Assembly: GCA_964400355.1 (NCBI GenBank)
Contig: CAYNTO010000020.1
Span: 1-57,427, forward strand
Reading direction: 5' to 3'
DNA: 57,427 nt
DNA from: JACKAL01 sp964400355
GTDB taxonomy: Bacteria > Bdellovibrionota > Bdellovibrionia > Bdellovibrionales > JAGQZY01
This document shows, piece by piece, positions 44,561 through 53,158 of the stretch. How positions within the stretch are numbered: position 1 is the stretch's first letter; each line of letters opens with the position of its first letter. The notes beneath the pieces were generated by a model. The model was not told the DNA's origin. It saw only the letters and a list, made by a program, of their open reading frames with translations, and did not search any database. A program made the position numbers and the translations under genes.

Positions 44561-45544
44561 ATGAAAGTAATTTTAATTTTTGCGAGTCTTATTATGAGTT
44601 TTTCAGCAGGTGCCGATCTGGTGATGTATACCGATCGACCAGCGGCAAGAATGCAAGCTGTAGCGGATATGTACAAGGCCGCTGGCGGCGAAACAGTACA
44701 AGTTGTCGAAATGAAAGTGGGAGAAGTGTTTGTTAAAGCGCAAGACCCCAATAGCACGGCCGATATTCTCTACGTCAAAGACGGCGTGTATCTTCAGGAG
44801 ATCAAAGAAAACAATTTATTTGCGCCAATGAACAGCACTGTGATTGCAAATACCGTACAACCGGCACTTCGCGATAGCGACAACGCGTGGACATTTATCA
44901 CAGCTCGCGCGCGCACGCTCGTTTACGACGACAGTGTGGACGTGAGCACTATCAATACGTACGCGGATCTTGCCGACGCTCAGTGGGCCGGCACACTTTG
45001 CCTGCGCACCTCAAAAAATAGCTACAGCATCGCATTGATGTCTGGCCTCATTGCCGACTACGGTTCTGAACAGGCAAAAGCCATAATGGCCGGGCTCCTT
45101 GCAAATCGCGCGGAAGAGGGCAAAGTGTACGGCGACGACACATCCATTCTTAAAGCCATTGCTAATGGCGAGTGTGCTTTTGGTTTAACCAACAGCTACT
45201 ACCTCGGCATGCTGTTATCGCAACAGCCAAGCCTCCCCGTAAAGCTCAAGTTCCTCAATATGAACACTGCGGGCGTTCATGTGAATGGTACGGGCGCTGG
45301 TGTTGCAGCCACGTCTCAGCAAAAAGAAGCCGCGCAAAAATTTATTGAGTTTATGGTTTCCAGCGACGACGTGCAATTGATGCTGACCAACGCCCATTTT
45401 GATTTCCCTGTGAAGTCGGGTCTTGCGCCAGCGACGTTGGTCAAAGATTTTGGTCCTTACACTCCAAACCAAACGAACTGGAGCGCTATTGGTCCAAAGA
45501 CACAAGAAGCCATCGACATGATGAACGAGCTTGCCTACCAGTAA
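44561..45544 (+). CDS. Ferric iron-type ABC substrate-binding protein (FbpA/FutA-like)
   Basis: The 327-residue periplasmic protein has a signal peptide (to FSAGA). The type II binding fold begins DLVMYTDRPAARMQAVADMY, where the family reads NVYSxRHYxxDxxLY. TNSYYLGML carries the paired Tyr that bind Fe3+ in this group, and GAGVAATSQQKEAAQKFIEFM is a usual late block. The substrate is inferred. No ABC permease or ATPase gene occurs in the window. The imelysin-like lipoprotein gene follows after 29 bases. Confidence 0.88.
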   Translation: MKVILIFASLIMSFSAGADLVMYTDRPAARMQAVADMYKAAGGETVQVVEMKVGEVFVKAQDPNSTADILYVKDGVYLQEIKENNLFAPMNSTVIANTVQPALRDSDNAWTFITARARTLVYDDSVDVSTINTYADLADAQWAGTLCLRTSKNSYSIALMSGLIADYGSEQAKAIMAGLLANRAEEGKVYGDDTSILKAIANGECAFGLTNSYYLGMLLSQQPSLPVKLKFLNMNTAGVHVNGTGAGVAATSQQKEAAQKFIEFMVSSDDVQLMLTNAHFDFPVKSGLAPATLVKDFGPYTPNQTNWSAIGPKTQEAIDMMNELAYQ

Positions 45545-45573
45545 AAAATTGAGTTTTGCCTTAGAGGACTTGT

Positions 45574-46896
45574 ATGAAACATAATATCTTATTCGCAGTG
45601 GTCTCCGTTGGAGTTGTGTGTGGTGTGTTTTTAAATGCGTGTACCGACTACACCGAAGACATCCAGGCGCCCGGTATTACGAATCAGCCAAGTCCTGGCG
45701 GCAACAGTAATGGAGGGAGCAATGAGCTTCCTCCGGATTTACAAAAGCCCAATGAGGGCGCTTTTTCAGAAGAAAAAATGCTGGTCAACATTGGTCTCAA
45801 CGTAATATTAAGAAATGTTGATGAATTCTATATCGAAACTCGTCGCCTGAAGCGCGACATCAGTGAACGTTGCACAAAGCTCCGTGCAGGTGTGAATGAC
45901 GCAAACCACTTGTCGCGTGTTCAAGAACAGTGGAAGCGCACCATGCTTGCGTACCACCGTGTGGATGCGGCTCCCATAGGTCCACTCTCGGCCAACACGT
46001 CGGAGCTCGCAAATTCCATTTACTCGTGGCCCTTTGTGAGCTATTGCAATGTGGATTTGGAAGTGGCGCGATCGGCAAAGGGTAAAATTTCCGATGCGGA
46101 TACCTTGGCCCCCAATCGAAAAGGGCTTGCAGCGTTAGAGTACTTATTGTTTGCGCCGACAACCGAAACAGTTTGTGCCAAGTCCGTGATCAACAAAGAA
46201 GCTGTGGAATGGCTGACAAAGAGCGATCTCGACAAGCAACTCGATCGCTGTCGCGTGGAAGAGCGCTTTAGCGAAGACCTTGAAAAGCGCGCAAAGATCC
46301 TCTTTGCGCAGTGGGATCCGTCTCAAAATAATTATACAAAAAAAATGATCGACGGTAGCGAATTTGCGACGCCAAAAAAAGCGGTCAATGCACTGACAGA
46401 TTCACTGTTCTCTATCGAAACCATTAAAGACGCCAAGCTTGGACAACCACTCGGTTTGATCAAAGGCTGTGGTGATGCTTCGGGGCTCTGTCCTCTGGAT
46501 ACGGAGCACATTCTCTCGGGGCTCGCGCTTGAGAGTATCGATGCCCAGGTATCGGTGTTTAAGGACGTGTTTTACGGCAGTACAGATCCGGGAGCTAAGG
46601 CATTTGGCTTTGATGATTACCTCTTGTCCAAAGGTCACGCTGCGGTCGTGGAGGAATTCACTGTGGAGTTTAACAATGTGTCCATGGCGATAAACAAGAC
46701 TCAGTCGGCGGGGATACTCAAAGATCTCGTTGCCGCGACCGACAAGTCCACGTGTACCGTGGACATGCAGTCCTCACCGCAACCGGCCTGTCAGCTGTTT
46801 ATGGATATTCGTTTGCTCACGACACTGTTAAAAGTGGACTTGCTCACTGTGCTTGCTCTCGAAGCTCCAGCCGCATTTCAAGGTGATAACGATTAG
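45574..46896 (+). CDS. Imelysin-like lipoprotein
   Basis: The 440-residue protein has lipobox LNAC with Cys23, then a 40-residue Gly/Asn/Pro linker. The imelysin fold begins near residue 65. The equivalent of the GxHxxE motif reads GLAALE at 184-189, so the His is replaced by Ala while Glu189 remains. YSWPFVSYCNVD and the later SGLALESIDAQVSVFKDVF match the family. It is lipid-anchored, probably in the outer membrane, beside the TonB-dependent receptor encoded next. Its stop overlaps the receptor start by one base. Confidence 0.8.
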   Translation: MKHNILFAVVSVGVVCGVFLNACTDYTEDIQAPGITNQPSPGGNSNGGSNELPPDLQKPNEGAFSEEKMLVNIGLNVILRNVDEFYIETRRLKRDISERCTKLRAGVNDANHLSRVQEQWKRTMLAYHRVDAAPIGPLSANTSELANSIYSWPFVSYCNVDLEVARSAKGKISDADTLAPNRKGLAALEYLLFAPTTETVCAKSVINKEAVEWLTKSDLDKQLDRCRVEERFSEDLEKRAKILFAQWDPSQNNYTKKMIDGSEFATPKKAVNALTDSLFSIETIKDAKLGQPLGLIKGCGDASGLCPLDTEHILSGLALESIDAQVSVFKDVFYGSTDPGAKAFGFDDYLLSKGHAAVVEEFTVEFNNVSMAINKTQSAGILKDLVAATDKSTCTVDMQSSPQPACQLFMDIRLLTTLLKVDLLTVLALEAPAAFQGDND

Positions 46897-49184
46897 TGGA
46901 ATTTATGATCAGCAAAATGTCGATTTTCTCATTGTCTAGTGGACTGTTATTTAGCGCTCTCATGAGCGCGTCGGGTGAGCTATTTGCCCAAGAAAACAGT
47001 GTGTCGTTGCCTTCGGAGAATAACAATTCCGTGACGGTAGAAAGCGCAGCAGAAGACGCCGATGCGACACAAAAATACAAAAAGATTCTGGTGACCGGAC
47101 AAGATGAAGGGACCATTTCTCAAACTACAGCTCCGCAGCGATTGTCTAAAGATAAAATTGATCTCTATAAATTCACTGACGTCAATCGAGCGCTCAAGCA
47201 AACCACTGGGGTGTACGTGCGCGAAGAAGACGGGCAGGGTTTGCGTCCAAACATCGGCTTGCGGGGAACGAATCCAGATCGCTCAAAAAAAATCACATTC
47301 CTCGAAGACGGCGTCCTCATTGGTCCTGCTCCCTACGCAGCACCTGCCGCCTATTACACACCGAGCATGAATCATACCGAAACGCTCGATGTGTACAAGG
47401 GCTTTGCCGCTGTTCCCTATGGTCCCAATTCTATTGGTGGAGCTATAGATTACCTCACCACTTCGGTTCCCGGCACAACGCTACGAAAAGTGGAAGCGTC
47501 CACCGGAGCATTTAATACTCAGAATATTCGCTTCACAGCGGGAGACTCCTACTCCAATGGTCTCGGGTACGTGGTGAACGCTTCCCATTTTCGTAGCGAT
47601 GGTTTCAAGCAGCTCGATGGTGGCGGCAATACCGGTTTTTTAAAAAATGATGTTCTCGCAAAGTTCAAAGTGAATTTGCCAAAAGGCAGTTCTGTTGAAA
47701 ACAGTATCGAGGCCAAACTCTCCTATGCCGATGAAGACTCGGATGAGACCTACATGGGACTATCGAGTGGGGATCTGCGCGATCGACCGTACCGTCGTTA
47801 TGCCTCGACCGCTCTTGACAACATGGCGTGGATACACACAACCGCGCAAATTTCTCACTCCTGGGTGGCTTCTGAATCTGTGTCACTCAAAACTCAGGTG
47901 TACCGCCATGACTTCGATCGCACATGGAAGCGTATGGATCGCTTTGCAGGAGCGCAGGCACCATCACTCTATGATGTGCTGACGCAACCAAGTGCCAATG
48001 CGGCCTACTTCGATATCTTGAGTGGTAGCGAAGACTCAAGCTCCGCCGTGAACGGCGCGGGTGATCTGATCCAGGCCCACAATCACCGCACGTTTTACAA
48101 TCAGGGCGTACAAACGCGACTCAATCTCAATTACGAAGCGTTAGGTCTCAAGCAGGACACCGAGGTGGGTTTGCGTTTTCACACCGATCAGATTCGTCGC
48201 AATCACACCAATGAACGCTATGCGATGACCGGTGGAAAACTACAGCTGGCCTCTCCTGTGGTTGGTCAGGACGCTGTGAATACCAATCATGCCGAAGCGG
48301 TGACCGCTAACTTTATTCACAACGTGGCCATCGGGGATTTTGTGGTATCGGGACTGATGCGCGCGGAATCGGTAAAGTACAACTTTAACAACAGTCTGGC
48401 CAATGCCTCCATCCGCCGTAGCGATGACGTGTTCGCACCTGGGGTGTCGGTGCTTAAAAATTTTGGTGAACGGACGTCGCTCAAAGCCAGCGTCAATCGC
48501 GGTGTGAGTGTTGCGGGTTTGCAGGACAATGGCGGCGAGGCGCAAGAGCGCAGCGTGAGCTACGAAGTGGGATTCAAGCATGCCAGTTCCTCGGGTGCAT
48601 CCGTCATCGAAGTGGTGGCGTTTTATAACGATTACAGCAATATCACCGGTACCTGTACCGCATCGACGGGCTGTACAAATACCGCCATCGATTATCAATT
48701 CAACGGTGGACGCGCGGCCATTCGCGGTGTTGAGGGACGAGTGGCTCATTCTTTTTACACGGGAGCAATGGAATTTCCAGTGCAACTCAATGCCACTCTT
48801 CTCAACGCCGAATTTAGAAATGATTTTTCCTCAGGCTCGGCCGAATGGGGCGTGGGACAGGTGCGCTCCGGCGACCCGCTCCCTTACGTTCCGCAAGTGC
48901 AGTACACACTCACGGCGGGGACCAAATACCGCCGCTTCCTCCAAGAGTTTGCCTTTATCTATCAAGGGGAGTCGCTCGATCAGAGTGTTCGCGAACAGCG
49001 TCAGTCAATTTCGGGCTATGGTATTGTCGATTGGACGGGCCGCTACGCACTCAACCGCGAAACACAGGTGTTTGCGCGTATCGATAACCTCCTCGCCAAG
49101 GACTATGTGGTCTCCCTTAGACCTTTTGGTGCTCGACCTGGAAAGCCGCAAAGCTTTATGGTAGGGTTGTCTTATCAGTTTTAA
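46896..49184 (+). CDS. TonB-dependent outer-membrane receptor
   Basis: 762 residues (from GTG) or 759 (from ATG 46905). After a signal peptide (ending near LFA) comes a TonB-box-like ILVTG segment. The plug domain follows: DVNRALKQTTGVYVREEDG, LRPNIGLRGTNPDRSKK, FLEDGVLIGPAPYAAPAAYY, GPNSIGGAIDYLT. The 22-stranded barrel ends in MVGLSYQF with terminal Phe. The plug resembles FecA-type receptors for ferric chelates. Sitting after an iron-type binding protein and an imelysin-like lipoprotein supports an iron or metal chelate as cargo. Confidence 0.92.
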   Translation: MEFMISKMSIFSLSSGLLFSALMSASGELFAQENSVSLPSENNNSVTVESAAEDADATQKYKKILVTGQDEGTISQTTAPQRLSKDKIDLYKFTDVNRALKQTTGVYVREEDGQGLRPNIGLRGTNPDRSKKITFLEDGVLIGPAPYAAPAAYYTPSMNHTETLDVYKGFAAVPYGPNSIGGAIDYLTTSVPGTTLRKVEASTGAFNTQNIRFTAGDSYSNGLGYVVNASHFRSDGFKQLDGGGNTGFLKNDVLAKFKVNLPKGSSVENSIEAKLSYADEDSDETYMGLSSGDLRDRPYRRYASTALDNMAWIHTTAQISHSWVASESVSLKTQVYRHDFDRTWKRMDRFAGAQAPSLYDVLTQPSANAAYFDILSGSEDSSSAVNGAGDLIQAHNHRTFYNQGVQTRLNLNYEALGLKQDTEVGLRFHTDQIRRNHTNERYAMTGGKLQLASPVVGQDAVNTNHAEAVTANFIHNVAIGDFVVSGLMRAESVKYNFNNSLANASIRRSDDVFAPGVSVLKNFGERTSLKASVNRGVSVAGLQDNGGEAQERSVSYEVGFKHASSSGASVIEVVAFYNDYSNITGTCTASTGCTNTAIDYQFNGGRAAIRGVEGRVAHSFYTGAMEFPVQLNATLLNAEFRNDFSSGSAEWGVGQVRSGDPLPYVPQVQYTLTAGTKYRRFLQEFAFIYQGESLDQSVREQRQSISGYGIVDWTGRYALNRETQVFARIDNLLAKDYVVSLRPFGARPGKPQSFMVGLSYQF

Positions 49185-49213
49185 GACAATGACCGTATCG
49201 CCTGAGGTAAGTA

Positions 49214-50176
49214 GTGCTAGCAGTGTTTAAAGAGTGGATGGATCGCTTTTTAGTGCCGATTGATGATCCGGGCAGTCGCTTTTTTCATTTGAATCTTGTT
49301 GTCACACTGGTTTTTATTTTAGTTTGGGCCGCCATCACTGTGGCGCAAAAGAACCCGCGCGCGATTTTTTCGAAGTTCGGCGGCAGTATTTTTCGCAAGA
49401 AATACTGGTGGAACCGCTCCACGCGCTTCGACTACCAGATTTATTTTTTAAACAGTTTGTTTAAGATTTTTCTATTTATTCCCTTTTTAGATATCACTTT
49501 CAGAATCGCCACTTCCGTGGTGCGTGCTCTTTTGCCGTACAACAATTACGACATGATGAAGCTTGCGCCCTCAACGCTCAATATGTTTTTGTTCACTGTG
49601 GGAGCGTTTATGTTCGATGATTTTTTGCGTTTTTTCCACCATTGGTGGATGCATCGCTCAAAGATATTGTGGGAGTTTCACAAGACCCACCATTCGGCGC
49701 GCCTTTTAACCCCGGTGACTCTGTACCGCACCCATCCGATCGAGTCAGCTATGGCCACGGTGAGAAACAGCATCAGCACAGGGGTTGCTGTGGGCCTGTT
49801 TATATTTTTGTTCAATAGCCAGTACAATCTGTTCACTGTGTTTAGCGTGAATATATTTGGATTTGTCTTTAATTTGCTGGGGAGCAATCTGCGCCACAGC
49901 CATATACCTATCAGCTTTGGCCCGCTGGAGCGCATATTTATAAGTCCCAAGCAGCATCAGATCCACCACTCCACAAATCCCAAACACTTCGACAGCAACT
50001 TTGGCGTATCGCTCTCTCTCTGGGATGGTGTCATTGGCACTCGCTACTACTCTAAGGACTCACGCGAGAAACTGCGTTTTGGTTTGAGTGCCGAGAACCG
50101 GCACACGATGAGGCATATTGTGCTTCGGTCAAAAACAGTGCAGAAGTTTTTTGATCGCGCCAAGAGATCCAAGTAA
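49214..50176 (+). CDS. Membrane fatty acid hydroxylase / sterol desaturase family
   Basis: The 320-residue polytopic protein has the di-iron His boxes HHWWMHR, HKTHH and HQIHH, the fatty acid hydroxylase pattern. It needs iron and oxygen to hydroxylate or desaturate a lipid. The start is GTG with GAGGTAAG upstream, 29 bases after the TonB receptor, so it closes that operon. A link between an iron-uptake operon and a di-iron enzyme is plausible but inferred. Substrate unknown. Confidence 0.88.
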   Translation: MLAVFKEWMDRFLVPIDDPGSRFFHLNLVVTLVFILVWAAITVAQKNPRAIFSKFGGSIFRKKYWWNRSTRFDYQIYFLNSLFKIFLFIPFLDITFRIATSVVRALLPYNNYDMMKLAPSTLNMFLFTVGAFMFDDFLRFFHHWWMHRSKILWEFHKTHHSARLLTPVTLYRTHPIESAMATVRNSISTGVAVGLFIFLFNSQYNLFTVFSVNIFGFVFNLLGSNLRHSHIPISFGPLERIFISPKQHQIHHSTNPKHFDSNFGVSLSLWDGVIGTRYYSKDSREKLRFGLSAENRHTMRHIVLRSKTVQKFFDRAKRSK

Positions 50177-50195
50177 GCGGCGCTAAAAATAAAAA

Positions 50196-50226
50196 AAGGG
50201 CGGATCTACCTCAGAGATCAGCCCTT
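50196..50226 (-). terminator. Terminator of the small lipoprotein gene
   Basis: 12-base arms, AAGGGCGGATCT / AGATCAGCCCTT, with one mismatch and a seven-base loop. On the minus strand it is followed by a T-rich run from 50195 down to 50185. It may also serve the convergent hydroxylase gene. Confidence 0.75.
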
Positions 50227-50253
50227 GATTATAAGAGTTAAAAATTTAGGAAA

Positions 50254-50652
50254 TTATAAGCCAGCCGTCGTCTCAGAGGACTGACATTTAAAGTTGCCTT
50301 TTTCCAGGTTGCTACGAACGTTTTCAAAAACGTCTCTACAAATGGATGGCGTTTTTTCGCCCCAAGCAACGTTATTCAACTGACCGTCTTTAGTATAATG
50401 CACTTCACAGCGTTTATCTCCTTTTTGGATCGTGATCGTGCGCGAATCTTTACCCAGTGAACAGCTGAGTGAAAGATCATTATTGGACTTAACTTCTTTT
50501 TTAGATGTGTTTTCGCTTTTTACCTCTTCTTTTGCAAATTTAGGGGAAACCTCCTGAACTGACTTTGTAGTGTCTTCTTGGATTCTTGTATGTGAACAAG
50601 CCACTGCAAAAACAGACATAAGGCTCACGGTTAAAAGTTTAGATGCGTTCAT
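50254..50652 (-). CDS. Small lipoprotein, unknown
   Basis: The 132-residue protein has lipobox FAVAC with Cys19. A Lys/Glu/Ser-rich linker follows (residues 20-60), then a small beta-rich domain with four Cys (LSCSLG, RCEV, SICRD, KCQSS), probably two disulfides. No family recognised. AGGAGT lies 4 to 6 bases before the ATG. A terminator follows, so it is monocistronic. Confidence 0.72.
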   Translation of the reverse strand: MNASKLLTVSLMSVFAVACSHTRIQEDTTKSVQEVSPKFAKEEVKSENTSKKEVKSNNDLSLSCSLGKDSRTITIQKGDKRCEVHYTKDGQLNNVAWGEKTPSICRDVFENVRSNLEKGNFKCQSSETTAGL

Positions 50653-51010
50653 TAGTACTCCTGTTAGGGGTTAAGTCTTCCTGCCGCAATCGCAGGTCGT
50701 TCGAGGTGATTGCAGAGTGTGTGCCATGGTGTGCGGTGGATAATGACGTTCTGAGTGGCGTAAATGGTTTCTATAAGGAGAAGTTTGCCGAGATTTGTGA
50801 GTATTTTAAAAGCAAAGCATGTAAAGAAATTAAAAAGAGAGCGAAAAAACAAAAATACTATCTAAATTTTAGACACACGCACGCAGAAACAAAGCAAGCA
50901 CCAATGGAGTCGCATTGAATAGAGTCCGAGCCGCCGTCCTGACTCAGCTCCCCCTGACAACCCAGAAAACAATCTGCAACTATATCTATATAGACACCGG
51001 GAGAAAACAC
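50653..51010. other. Region upstream of the secreted cyclophilin gene
   Basis: 358 bases between divergent genes. A 91-codon plus-strand frame crosses it but starts inside the lipoprotein ribosome site region and has no family match. I treat it as noncoding. A CTATAT-CT-ATATAG inverted repeat lies at 50980-50993, close to the cyclophilin start. Nothing else stands out. Confidence 0.4.
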
Positions 51011-51910
51011 ATGACCGCACCCACGTTATTGCTCGCACTATTTTTCACAGCCCTGCACACCAGCGCCGCAGACACCCCATCCACCGCCGCCCACATCCTT
51101 CTCCGCGCTACGAACAAAGACTGGCGCACGGTCGATCAGGAAAATCTCCTTTATATGGATCTCGGCTCGGGCCGCGTAGTTATGGAGCTCCATCCGCAGA
51201 TGGCGCCTGAACATGTTAAAAATATCAAAAAACTCGCCCGCGAAAAATACTGGGATGGGCTTGCCATTGTGCGCGCCCAAGACAACTACGTGGTGCAGTG
51301 GGGAGATCCCAACGCCGAAGATCCCAAAATGAAAAAGGCAATCAAAACAGCGAAAGACACGCTGCCTGCGGAGTTTGATCGCGCTCTTTCCGATAAAATT
51401 CCATTTACAGCACTTATGGACACCGACACCTATGCAACTGAGGTGGGATTCTCATTGGGCTTTTCAGTTGCGCGCAATGGGGAGCAGAAAAAAATGTGGC
51501 TCACGCACTGCTATGGAGCTTTGGGAGTGGGTCGCAATGTTCCCAAAGACAGTGGCGGCGGCGCCGAGCTCTACGTCGTGATCGGCCAGGCACCACGGCA
51601 TCTGGATCGCAATGTTACAGTGGTGGGTCGAGTGCTGATGGGCATAGAGCAGTTGTCTACACTTCCCAGAGGTACGGGGCCGTTGGGATTTTTTGAAAAA
51701 GCGGCGCAACGAGTGCCCATTCAAGCGATTCGTGTAGGAAGCCAGCTTGCCAAAAAAGATCGTCTAAAACTCGAAGTTTTTAATACCGATTCGCCGCTAT
51801 TCAAAGAACTCATCGAAGCTCGTAAGAATAGATCGGAAGAGTGGTTTCATCACAAAGCAAACCACGTGGATGTTTGCAATATGCCGGTGCCGGTGAGAGT
51901 GGTGGATTGA
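51011..51910 (+). CDS. Secreted cyclophilin-type peptidyl-prolyl isomerase
   Basis: About 299 residues with a signal peptide (to HTSAA). The cyclophilin fold begins YMDLGSGRVVMELHPQMAPEHVKNIKKLA, the family opening, followed by VQWGDP and later SGGGAELYVVIGQAPRHLDRNVTVVGRVLMGIEQL. Cyclophilins catalyse proline isomerisation in protein folding. The middle region is longer than in standard PpiA and the active-site FxxFM is not clear, so activity is uncertain. ATG 51011 starts at the signal peptide, with GGGAGA upstream. Confidence 0.85.
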   Translation: MTAPTLLLALFFTALHTSAADTPSTAAHILLRATNKDWRTVDQENLLYMDLGSGRVVMELHPQMAPEHVKNIKKLAREKYWDGLAIVRAQDNYVVQWGDPNAEDPKMKKAIKTAKDTLPAEFDRALSDKIPFTALMDTDTYATEVGFSLGFSVARNGEQKKMWLTHCYGALGVGRNVPKDSGGGAELYVVIGQAPRHLDRNVTVVGRVLMGIEQLSTLPRGTGPLGFFEKAAQRVPIQAIRVGSQLAKKDRLKLEVFNTDSPLFKELIEARKNRSEEWFHHKANHVDVCNMPVPVRVVD

Positions 51911-51946
51911 GATGGATCTAAAATGGAATGGCGATTTGTGGAAAGG

Positions 51947-52234
51947 CTAGCGTAAGTATTTTCGTTCAAACACGAATGTTCCAAACGGAAAAATGGAGGC
52001 GAGGAGGGCGTGGAAGCGCACTTTCATGCTCCAGTTCATCTCTTCAGCGATAATGTTCGCAAGTAGCAAGTAAGCGATAAACAAAATGCCATGGGGCATG
52101 CCGAGAGCTTTAACAACTGCGGGATTACCGGCGAGATACTTCACCGGCATACCCACAAACAGCAGAAGGAGGAAGGATCCTCCTTCGAGCCAACCGAGCA
52201 CTCGAAAAACACTGACAAGTTTAGAGTTGCTCAT
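51947..52234 (-). CDS. DUF3817 family membrane protein
   Basis: The 95-residue integral membrane protein has three hydrophobic segments. FRVLGWLEGGSFLLLLFVGMPVK at the start and LGMPHGILFIAYLLL in the middle match the DUF3817 pattern, where EG-x-S and HG are conserved. Function is not established. It lies 18 bases after the C13 protease gene in the same direction. Confidence 0.78.
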   Translation of the reverse strand: MSNSKLVSVFRVLGWLEGGSFLLLLFVGMPVKYLAGNPAVVKALGMPHGILFIAYLLLANIIAEEMNWSMKVRFHALLASIFPFGTFVFERKYLR

Positions 52235-52252
52235 ACAGGATGTGCTCTTTCA

Positions 52253-52972
52253 CTAGTTCAGGATTGTCCACTCTTTGGTGTTCTCGCCAAAGAAGGCCTG
52301 TGGCTCCGACGGTTGCACGCCGATGGCTGCTTCTTTTGTCGTGATGCACGCATTCACATTGGTATACAGATCAGACCAGGTGTTGGATTTCGGCAATTGT
52401 TCGAGCATGCAGCCATCCCAGTACGTGTATTCCGTATCAGGCGAGCAACCAAAAGATGGACGGTCCGCGCGAGCGGCCGTGAGGATGACGCGATTCGGGC
52501 CTTTGAGGTCTTCAGTAATGAATTGACCTGAGTAGCATGCGGAAACCAGGATAACGGTGGGCTCTTGTCCGCAAGCTTGATCGACCAGTTGAGAGAAGAC
52601 GTCGGGAGGGAGAATTCCCGGGCCTGCTTTCGCGAGATAAAAGCCCTGGCCATTAGCGCCGTGAGAAGTCATGTGAATGAGGCAGCCTTCACCGGATTTT
52701 GTGGCCAACGTTTCAAACGCGTTAATAATGTTTTCCGCATTGGCTTCGAGCACGCCATCTTTTTCTGAAACATAATCATCGGACGAAGAGAGTTGCTTTG
52801 TGGAAAGATCCCCTAAAAGAGAAAATTGTTTTGTGAGATCCTCACGGCCATTATCGAAATTTTCGATGGAATCATCGCCGGCTATGAAAATGCCCTTCCA
52901 AGTGATCGCATGGGATACGGAAGCGGTGCTAACAAACGCAATGAACAGAACTAAAGAAGCGATAGTTTTCAT
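52253..52972 (-). CDS. Secreted legumain-like cysteine protease, C13 family
   Basis: The 239-residue protein has a signal peptide ending in SHA (about 22). The caspase-hemoglobinase fold shows His104 in MTSHGANGQG and Cys146 in LVSACYSGQF, the His/Cys dyad of C13 peptidases. Later GCSPDTEYTYWDGCM also fits the bacterial C13 group. Legumains cut after Asn or Asp, and bacterial members are largely uncharacterised. I chose ATG 52972 because AATGAGGCC lies 7 bases upstream. A longer frame begins without a signal-like sequence. Secretion or periplasmic location is inferred. Confidence 0.83.
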   Translation of the reverse strand: MKTIASLVLFIAFVSTASVSHAITWKGIFIAGDDSIENFDNGREDLTKQFSLLGDLSTKQLSSSDDYVSEKDGVLEANAENIINAFETLATKSGEGCLIHMTSHGANGQGFYLAKAGPGILPPDVFSQLVDQACGQEPTVILVSACYSGQFITEDLKGPNRVILTAARADRPSFGCSPDTEYTYWDGCMLEQLPKSNTWSDLYTNVNACITTKEAAIGVQPSEPQAFFGENTKEWTILN

Positions 52973-53158
52973 GATAGTGGCCTCATTTCTTGAAGTAGTG
53001 TGTGCGACTCTTGTACTGGGATTTGTCCCAGAATGTAAGCAGGAACAGTGCGCTGTGCAAAAACTTACACAAAAGATGCAAACCCCCAAACATCCTTTTC
53101 CTAGGAGTTCAGTAAAGATAAGAGTGTTGGGGAATAGCCCTCAGGAAAGAGAGTTCAG

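Noticed and set aside
48240..48785. A 181-codon minus-strand frame within the TonB receptor
   Set aside because: Antisense shadow of a strongly recognised receptor gene, translation rich in His and Arg, no start signal.
50643..50918. A 91-codon plus-strand frame between the lipoprotein and cyclophilin genes
   Set aside because: Start overlaps the 5' end of the divergent lipoprotein gene, no ribosome site, no family, Lys-rich AT-biased translation typical of spacer.
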